64,000 nt of DNA from NCBI RefSeq assembly GCF_000005505.3, contig NC_016134.3, forward strand, positions 25,247,584 through 25,311,583. Reading direction: 5' to 3'. Shown here in pieces: positions 57,233 through 64,000 of the stretch (the first letter of the stretch is position 1; each line of letters starts with the position of its first letter). The notes under the pieces are model-generated. The model saw nothing but the letters and a program-made list of their open reading frames with translations, had not been told where the DNA came from and made no database searches. Source of the stretch: Brachypodium distachyon. Taxonomy: Eukaryota > Streptophyta > Magnoliopsida > Poales > Poaceae. The position numbers and the translations under genes were made by a program.

Positions 57233-58343
57233 GGTTCTGCGACTTCGGAAGGCTCTGTACGGGCTGCGGCAAGCTCCGCGAGCATGGAATGCGAAGCTTG
57301 ATGCCTCCCTGGAGTCGCTGGGCTTCGAGCGCTGTCAGCTTGATCATGCGCTGTACAGGCGTGTCGAGGGAGAGGATTTTCTGCTCGTGGGAGTGTACGT
57401 GGATGATCTCATCATCACAGGTACAGCAGCTGGCATGATCAAGGTATTCAAGATGCAAATGCATGACTTGTTCCAAATGAGCGACCTCGGGTTGCTTAGC
57501 TACTATCTGGGCATTGAGGTGATGCAGGAGAATGATCGGATCACATTGAGCCAGTCTAGCTATGCCGGCAAGATCCTTGCTGCCGCCGGCATGGGTGATT
57601 GCAACTCCTGCCATACTCCCATGGAGAATCGTCTGAAGCTTGGTAAGATGGTAGATGGGGAGGTGATCGATGCAAGTCAGTACCGCAGCATCATTGGCAG
57701 CCTGCGTTACTTAGTGAATACCCGGCCAGATATTGCATATTCTGTTGGCATCGTCAGCAGGTTCATGGAGGCGTCGGGGAAACAGCACTGGGCTGCAGTG
57801 AAGCAAATTTTGAGGTATGTCCAGGGCACAAAGAGCTATGGCTGTGTGTACAAGTCTGGAGGAAAGGAGGAGATCGTGGGCTACAGTGATAGCGACCTTG
57901 CCGGAGATGTTGTCGACCGAAAGAGCACCACCGGTACAGTCTTTTTCCTTGGTTCCAGTGTTGTGTCTTGGGCATCTCAGAAGCAAAATATTATTGCTCT
58001 GTCATCATGTGAGGCGGAATACATCGCAGCCTCAACAGGAGCTTGTCAGGCCATTTGGTTGAGCAGACTGTTGGGAGAGGTTACTGGCAAAGATCCACAG
58101 AAGGTGAAACTTCTTGTGGATAATAAATCTGCTATTGCCCTAAGCAGGAATCCTGTGCATCATGAGAGGAGCAAACACATTGATACTCGCTTTCACTTCA
58201 TCAGAGGGTGCATCGAGGAGGGCAAGGTGGATGTGGATCATGTTCGTACTGAAGATCAATTGGCGGACATCCTCACCAAGTCACTCGGGCTTGTCAAGTT
58301 CATTGAATTGCGACAGCTGCTTGGAGTGAAGGAGGTGAGTTGA
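57233..58343 (+). pseudogene. Copia pol C-terminal part (RT-RNase H)
   Basis: The coding frame, open over about 370 codons, enters at KALYGLRQAPRAWNAKLD, has the catalytic VGVYVDDLIITG, then LSYYLGIEVMQ, YRSIIGSLRYL, and RNase H (GYSDSDLAGDVVDRKSTTG, LSSCEAEYIAAS, DNKSAIALSRNPV), ending EDQLADILTKSLG and VKEVS. This is the usual Copia C-terminus. All upstream domains (gag, protease, integrase, N-terminal RT) are missing, so it is a fragment even though undamaged. The lineage differs from the SIRE-type element at 42907. Confidence 0.9.
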
Positions 58344-58369
58344 AGGCATCGGGCTTAAGGGGGTGATTT

Positions 58370-58845
58370 GTTGAATAATCCCACTGCCCATTCTGTTAGC
58401 ACTTTCAGTTAGAGTTAGCTGAATAATCGGCCGAGCAGTGTGTATATGTCCACACCTCGTGCCCGTCAGTTTCGTTAGTTATTTTCAGTACCTTTTAACT
58501 AGCGAGTTAGGGGCTTCGACCGGGTCGCGTGGGATGGCACGATGGCAACCGGGAGTGGCGCGTTTAGTGGCGAAGTCACGTCGAGCGTCATGGGATGGCA
58601 TGGCCGGTAAGCTCGCGAGATCAGCCTGTAGTTTCCTGCATATCCGGATCACTTCGATGCCGGTATAAATAAAGGGAAGAAAGCAACAGAAAAGCTGCAC
58701 GTTTTACACAGCGCAGATCCTCGCGTCTCTCTCTGAGTCTTTCCAGTTCGCGTGTGTGTGTGAGTCCAGGTGTTCGCGTGAGTTTCAGATCGCCGGCAAC
58801 TACAACCACGGGTGCTAACTCAGATTAGGCAAGATTAAGCCAACA
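58370..58845 (+). mobile_element. 3' LTR of truncated Copia
   Basis: 476 bp, starts TGTTGAATAATCCCAC, ends AAGATTAAGCCAACA; TGTTG/CAACA inverted ends. TATA-like GGTATAAATAAAGGG near 58662. No matching LTR is present at the 5' side. Confidence 0.88.
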
Positions 58846-59580
58846 GTCTCTTGATTCAACTCTTTTTTCCTCGTCGAAAAATTCACCTCTTTTTTCAGAA
58901 AACTTTTCTTTTGACTTTGCATCCGAGGGAAACTGAAAATCATCTTTCTTGTCTTCGAAGTGTGAGCTTCTGCCACTAGAATGAGAACTCTGTCCAGATT
59001 TTGATGCAGAAAAGCTTTTCTTTCTATCTTCTTTCACACGCAATTTAGCGGCATTCCATGGCAATTTTCCATCTTCATCTCTCGCCTGGCGTTGGACATT
59101 CCAAAGAGGAGTGCCCAGTCAGATCGCAAGAGAAGCAATAATGAGGGAGCTTTTCATACTTCACTTCAAATGTCTCATATTTCTTGTGTTCCATAGAATA
59201 TGCAGTGATCACTCTCAACAATGGTTTAGTGATGTCAACTGTGACTCTAACTCGCAGAAAGCCTCCCCAAGCCCTTCCATCACAGTCCACATCCACCTTC
59301 TCTACTTTAGGAATCATACCTCTTGCATTTCCCCAAGTCGGCCTCAAAGCTGCCATAATTGTCTACATGTGGAGAACAGTTGGAGAGAGTACCTTTCCTA
59401 TCAATGCCCAATCCAGGCTCACGAGATTCTCTTCATCTCCATCCTCTATAAAATCAACGCAGTCACTTCCTTGCTCCTCTGATTCGCCACAGCCATCGCG
59501 AACTTCTGGTTATCGCTGGTTCCCCTTTCCAGCCCCGCCTCATTCCCCTTACCAGCCCTGCCTCATTGTCGCGGTATGGT
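58846..59580 (-). mobile_element. LINE relic, copy B right part (partly duplicated)
   Basis: 58851-59361 repeats 56703-57227 (ORF1 region), then continues into LINE ORF1 N-terminal sequence matching copy A 11530-11760. The zinc-knuckle frame 59356-59075 is intact (CFSCDLTGHSSLEC). About 20 bases (ACCCTGTCCCTCAACG) present at 56739 are missing here. Confidence 0.85.
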
Positions 59581-62140
59581 CCGTGAGCGTGTTAAAGAAT
59601 ATCGACATTCTGAAAACATTCCACGGAGTATAACTTGCATGACCGTGCACGTGACGGTTGGTGGTTAGTTTATGTGAGTTTTGCAGAACTTAAATAAGTC
59701 ATGTTTGGAACTGTGCAAAGTTAATCCATGTGTGTGACGCTTTAGTATGACATGTGACGAAAAAGAAATAGTAATCGATCGATATGTGCAAATCAATGAA
59801 GAATCATGTCACGTGGCCGTTGTTAGCAGGTGTGCCGTTTGAAAGCATGCCCTATAACACACATGGACCTAACAAAAAACAACGAAAAAAAGAATTGAGC
59901 ATGGATGCTAATAGTTCCAAACATGTATTCCATGGCACATGACCGTGGTGTGCAGGCATGTTGCATGCGGGCGTAGTTTAGATTTCATGGTCACGGAAGG
60001 GGTATTTTATAGGAGTGGGTAGGAGCCTCCCCTGCCGTTTTTCCGGTCAAAAAATAAAAAACCCAGTCTTTCTTCAGTGTCGTAACCATGCATTTTAGAG
60101 TTTGTGTACCAAGCACACCATAAAATCCTAAGCCAAGGGTCATGTGGTTTTAACTAAAATCTTTTGTCCCAAAGGTGGTCAAAGGTCTTGCGTTTTTCGA
60201 AAGAAAAATATTTTCGAAATAGGGTTCTGTACCTACAAGGGCATCAACCAAACACAAATGTAAAAAAGTCATCGCCACTTGTGATGTCATGGTTGTACTT
60301 TCTCCTGGTACACCCAAGGAGTCAAGGCATTTCTTTTGTGTGTTGGCAAGGTCAGACAAGAATTAACAAATTTTCTGTTAGACGAGTCAGAAGATCTGAA
60401 TCGGGTGTTCATATATGTTTGCTGGTCTCACAAGGAACGTCATGTGCTATATATGTCGTCTTCCTCAGAAGGCTGAAGAAGGATAACACCACCTAAGCTG
60501 CCTTCAGTTCCTCCATTCTTCTTTCTCTCTTAGATATGTTTTATAAAACCGTCTCTCCTATGCATGTGCATAATTTTATGTTGCCAAAGTTTACATCTTT
60601 TCGCTATTATTTTGCTGACATGAATAGATACTTGTATTTGCATGTCACAGGTGAACGAGGTGCTGAGAAATTGTGCAGAGATTCAAGGCTAGGGAATTGA
60701 GGTAACATACGATTTGTTCTTGCTGAATCTTGCATTTTTATATATATTATGAAGCACATACATGAGCTAGGTCTCCCCTTTTAATTTTCATGGATTTAAA
60801 TGTTTGTTTTGCGGGGCTAGGCATTTGACGACATCTGTTTGAGCACGTGCTTCTGAAGTTCTCAATGTTACTTCCTCCATTTGGTTTATAAGGCTCTTAT
60901 TGAAATTCGTGCCACGCTTTGACCAACAGTTATTCAAATTATATTTACTATATGTAAACAAAAGTTATATTGTTAGAAAGAATTTTTCAATACGAATCCG
61001 ACAATATATCTTTTGTGCGCAATAATTTCGTATTACCAATGCAATTTTTGGTCAAAGTTTGACATAAATTTCCACGTAGGCCTTATAAACCCAAAGGGAG
61101 GTTATGAATTAGTTGTGAATTATGTACGTACTGAAGTTGGTTCAGAAAAAATGAGTTATATATACCTTTATTTTTCATAGGTAGTGTTTAGTTTGAATTA
61201 AATAACAGCTAAATTGTTTTCACTTAAAGAATGTTTTCTTTATTTCTTAAATTTTATTTTTGATATATTTACTCTTTCCCTTTTTTTGGATATATTTTTG
61301 ATATATTCCGCATAGACCTAATTTTTGATATATTTTTAAAGAACTAAGTAGCATGCATATGTACTCTTTCCCGTTTTTTTAAAGGAAAGAAAGTCGATTA
61401 CCATTCAACAAGACAGGGAACTGCCTTGTAATTTCAGTTCAGGATTTTTTTTAATGAAACGTTCAATCAAACTTTTCACTATCTTTGAGAACTAGTAATT
61501 AACATAAAACTATTTGTCGGGTCAAAAAACATAAAACTATTTAAACTTGTTAGGTGGAACAGTACCATATATTTGTCGCACAAAATAGTTAGATTCGCAA
61601 TATAAATATTTTGTATCATTTCTCCTAAGTATTCATACAAAAGGTAATAATCTACTGAAGATGGTCGAAAGTAACCATTTCTATCGTGTAACGGAGCTAG
61701 GGAACCTGGTAAATTTTATGTATTTAATATTTGAACGACAATGACACATGCATAGACTTCATAAATGTATGATGTCTCAGGGTAACTACCCATATATTTT
61801 ACCTGTATACAGCCAATGCCATTTTCTATAGATGAATACAAAATAAGAAATATCATATTGTATTCTCTGTATCATATATGTATTGATGCTGATTTGGTCC
61901 GAGCTTTTTCTTGAATAAAATGCTCAATACTTTTCCCTAAATATCTTTTGCCACTAGATATTGTTAATTTCTACTCATATCATACTTTGTACATATACTA
62001 GCCAGATCTAAATTTAAATTCACGAACATAAGATACTTACTGTAAGAAAATGCAAAAGTTATATTTATCTATATTTCTAGCTAATATATTGTTGAAGTCC
62101 ATATGTCTACATAATCCTAAACATTTTTTGGCCAAATTAT
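59581..62140. other. Copy B sequence upstream of the VQ relic; no gene called
   Basis: 59581-61530 follows copy A 11765-13690. 61530-62140 has no counterpart in copy A: AT-rich, no coding signal. It replaces the SINE and the 5' part of the VQ gene. The candidate mini-exon at 60651-60701 has TAG in place of TGG. Confidence 0.6.
60871..61102. mobile_element. Stowaway-like MITE, copy B
   Basis: Counterpart of 13032-13262, with TA on both sides and inverted GTTTATAAGGC / GCCTTATAAAC. Older than the duplication. Confidence 0.85.
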
Positions 62141-62383
62141 TCAGTAATGACTCAATGTCGCCAAACACGCTCTCCCCGTCGACTTTGCCGGACAGGCCCA
62201 GGGGCGTCCTCACTTTCACTCGGCTTGGCTTCAACAGCCGCACAGGAGACGGACAAAAGGGAGGATGCTGCTGAGGAGAAGGCGATTAGAGAAGGGACGT
62301 TCTATCTGCGTCAAGGGCGGCCGTCCGGGTGGACCAGAGAGCCCCAGCTGCTGATGCTGTTCCCTCTGTCGCCCCTTCCCTAA
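62141..62383 (+). pseudogene. VQ gene, 5'-deleted copy
   Basis: Matches the last third of the VQ gene at 14598-14830. The VQ motif and N-terminus are absent. A 4-base length change near 62190 shifts the frame (AGGCCCAGGGGCG for AGTGAGGCG). Downstream the frame is that of the gene: EEKAIREGTFYLRQ, WTREPQLLMLFPLS, and a stop after SPLP at 62383, probably the ancestral C-terminus. Confidence 0.8.
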
Positions 62384-62776
62384 TTATAGGCATACACCAA
62401 AAGGGAAGGGGGGGGGGGGAATAAGGGCATGCATATGTACATCTGGTTGTATGCACGTAATTTTCATTCAAAATTTTGAAATACTTTAGTTCTTAAACCG
62501 TATACCCATTTTGTGATCCAGTCATCACATATCACTCTATTTAGACGAATTTTTTTAATCTATATCTCAGAATTATATGTTTATAACAGTTTTTTTCTGG
62601 CTTATAAATTACCATCCCCAACAATATATGAAGTTGCCATCTTTTTTTGTATGAATCTACCACATCGATAAAAGAATATACTTTATACACGTATATGTTT
62701 AGTTGCCACACTAAACTACATATTGTTATTTTTTATGAACTTGCTATCCAAAATTGTCATATATGGTTGCCACATA

Positions 62777-63013
62777 CTCCCTCCGTTCCATAATACAAGG
62801 CGCCCACGCATTTCGAGGTCCAACTTTGACCATCTATTAGACTAACAAAATGTGAATTATGTGTTATAAAAATTATACCACTAGATTCATATCTGAAAGA
62901 AGTTTCCGACAGTATAATTTTTACAATATATAATTCACATTTTGTTGGTCTAATTGTTGGTCAAAGAAAAATCTTAAAATGCGTGGGTGCCTTATATTAT
63001 GGAATGGAGGGAG
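62777..63013. mobile_element. Stowaway MITE, private to copy B
   Basis: CTCCCTCCGTTCCATAATAC at the left, inverted at the right (TATTATGGAATGGAGGGAG), TA on both sides (62775-62776, 63014-63015), 237 bp. Copy A has the uninterrupted site near 15218. Confidence 0.95.
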
Positions 63014-63361
63014 TATATTACTCTATTTTGTATGTTAGTGTAGATGTCTTTTGTCACACTACATATTAAATTCAAGATGCATTGTCAATTTGTGCTCATA
63101 TTATACTTTGTGTTGGAGTTAACCTTGTTGGTTAGCACGTCTTCATGTTTTATTTTCTTTAGTCTTGGTGAGTCTATGTCTAGTACAATCCATCCATAGC
63201 ATCATGATAAAGAGGATGGCTCGATCGGCAGTGGTGGTGAGTGGTATCAGAGCCTCGTGGTTGATCTCTTAGTAACGGGAGATCAAGGCCCATGGTCGGA
63301 AAAAGAACCTAACATCTCCAGATGGCGGGGGAGCCCGTTAGGCCCATCCCACATCAGTAAT
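63014..63361. other. Copy B sequence with PBS-like relic
   Basis: Counterpart of 15230-15285 plus 18606-18866. TGGTATCAGAGC at 63242-63253. About 20 bases (CATCCCACATCAGTAATTGT) before the G2 LTR end are missing in copy A. Confidence 0.5.
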
Positions 63362-63694
63362 TGTCGGTGCCTGGACCTCCGACACCGGGGATCTTTAGAA
63401 CCCCCTTTTTGTTCATGAGGGGCGAGAGAGCTGCGTCGGTAGGATCAAACAAACAACTCTCAAGAGCACACATGCGATTTACCCAGGTTAGGGCCGCCGA
63501 AGCGTAACACCCTACGTCCTGCTTGTCTGGATTGCTGAAGCAACACATGGGATACACGGTCCCGGAGGAACACACCCGCTCCCGGGGGTTCTCACTCTCA
63601 CTGGGGTCTAGCTAGCTCTCCTCGTGTGTCTGTCTTCGCTGTTCGTAACCCTTTTCCTAGTGCCACTGGTCCTCCTTTTATACTACAAGGGGAT
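63362..63694 (-). mobile_element. Gypsy G2 3' LTR (copy B), interrupted
   Basis: Begins on the plus strand TGTCGGTGCCTGGACC, i.e. ends CACCGACA on the minus strand; matches 18867-19192. Cut at 63695. Confidence 0.85.
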
Positions 63695-64000
63695 TGATAC
63701 GGATCAACGTGATCCAAAAGGGTTTTAGGTCCAATCTTTCACGGCGATCGACGAACAAGCAGATCAGCTACCGAGCGAAATCAACCTGAAGTAATCCAGA
63801 TCAAATCCCTTCAATTCCTCACGTTGGAACTGATTAGAATCAATTCCACCGCAGGGCATAACATCAGATCTTCAAGATCAGCAAGCAAACACGACGATAT
63901 GCGCCCCCAAACATTGGGACTTTTCTGGTCTATTCTTAATCCCGAAAATTCAACCCCCTTACAACGTCGGCTGCCAAAAACCCTTTATGCAGACACACGA
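63695..64000. mobile_element. Start of another inserted element (LTR-like), runs off window
   Basis: TGATACGGATCAACGTGATC begins exactly where copy B leaves the G2 LTR. TG start and composition suggest an LTR of a Copia-type element; the other end is outside the window, so type and strand are unproved. Confidence 0.4.

Larger units (their letters stand above)
57228..58845 (+). mobile_element. 5'-truncated Copia: RT C-terminus, RNase H and 3' LTR
   Basis: Starts without an LTR in the middle of RT at about 57233 and runs to a 3' LTR. Its open frame, to the stop at 58343, is uninterrupted. A polypurine tract (TTAAGGGGGTG) at about 58356 precedes the LTR. It lies between two copies of the same about 515-bp LINE segment. 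Confidence 0.9.
54456..63694 (+). repeat. Segmental duplication, copy B
   Basis: Direct copy of 1-19192 without the CACTA, SINE and 3.3-kb LTR insertions. Empty CACTA site at about 54748 (TTCATTGAAT then AGATCGATCAGG), empty LTR site at about 63087 (GCATTGTCAATTTGTGCTC). It has a private MITE, a private Copia fragment with local duplication, and a replaced segment 61530-62145. Ends at 63694 where another element starts. Confidence 0.9.

Overview
The window reads as nuclear DNA from a grass (Poaceae). The evidence is Stowaway MITEs with the CTCCCTCCGTTCC end, a CACTA transposon with the grass two-gene layout (tnp2 transposase plus a Ptta/En/Spm-DUF8039-Ulp1 protein), Ty3/Gypsy elements of Tat type with an extra antisense ORF, a SIRE-type Copia element, a tRNA-derived SINE, and GC-rich plant coding sequence with GT-AG introns. 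I cannot name the species. Almost all the sequence is transposable elements, many nested. Only two host genes are recognisable: a VQ-motif gene, and the 3' part of a glycerophosphodiester phosphodiesterase (GDPD)-like gene.

Layout. (1) 1-19192 is copy A of a duplicated block: an old LINE, a Stowaway MITE, the VQ gene and the start of a Gypsy LTR. It is interrupted by three later insertions: a CACTA element (295-9073), a SINE (13931-14260) and a 3.3-kb solo LTR (15291-18600). (2) 18867 to about 42100 is a nest of retroelements. Gypsy G2 carries an inverted fragment of the 3.3-kb LTR family and is interrupted by Gypsy G1 (about 22650-41127). G1 holds a truncated Copia (about 31440-38422), which holds another solo LTR (33682-37436). 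(3) 42540-52470 is the 3' end of the GDPD-like gene, split inside an exon by a two-LTR SIRE-type Copia (42907-52184). (4) 52471-54455 shows no recognised gene. (5) 54456-63694 is copy B of the duplicated block. It lacks the three copy-A insertions, but has its own MITE (62777-63013) and a truncated Copia embedded in a local duplication (57233-58845). It is cut at 63695 by another element that runs off the window.

The two copies act as natural controls. Each CACTA, SINE, solo-LTR or MITE insertion in one copy has an uninterrupted counterpart or a matching flank in the other, which fixes boundaries and target-site duplications. The copies lie in the same orientation about 54.45 kb apart and both end in the same Gypsy G2 LTR, which suggests a large direct duplication whose period is nearly the size of this window.

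No transposable-element gene in the window looks fully intact. The VQ gene of copy A has an intact motif but a changed C-terminus. No CRISPR, rRNA or functional tRNA gene was seen.
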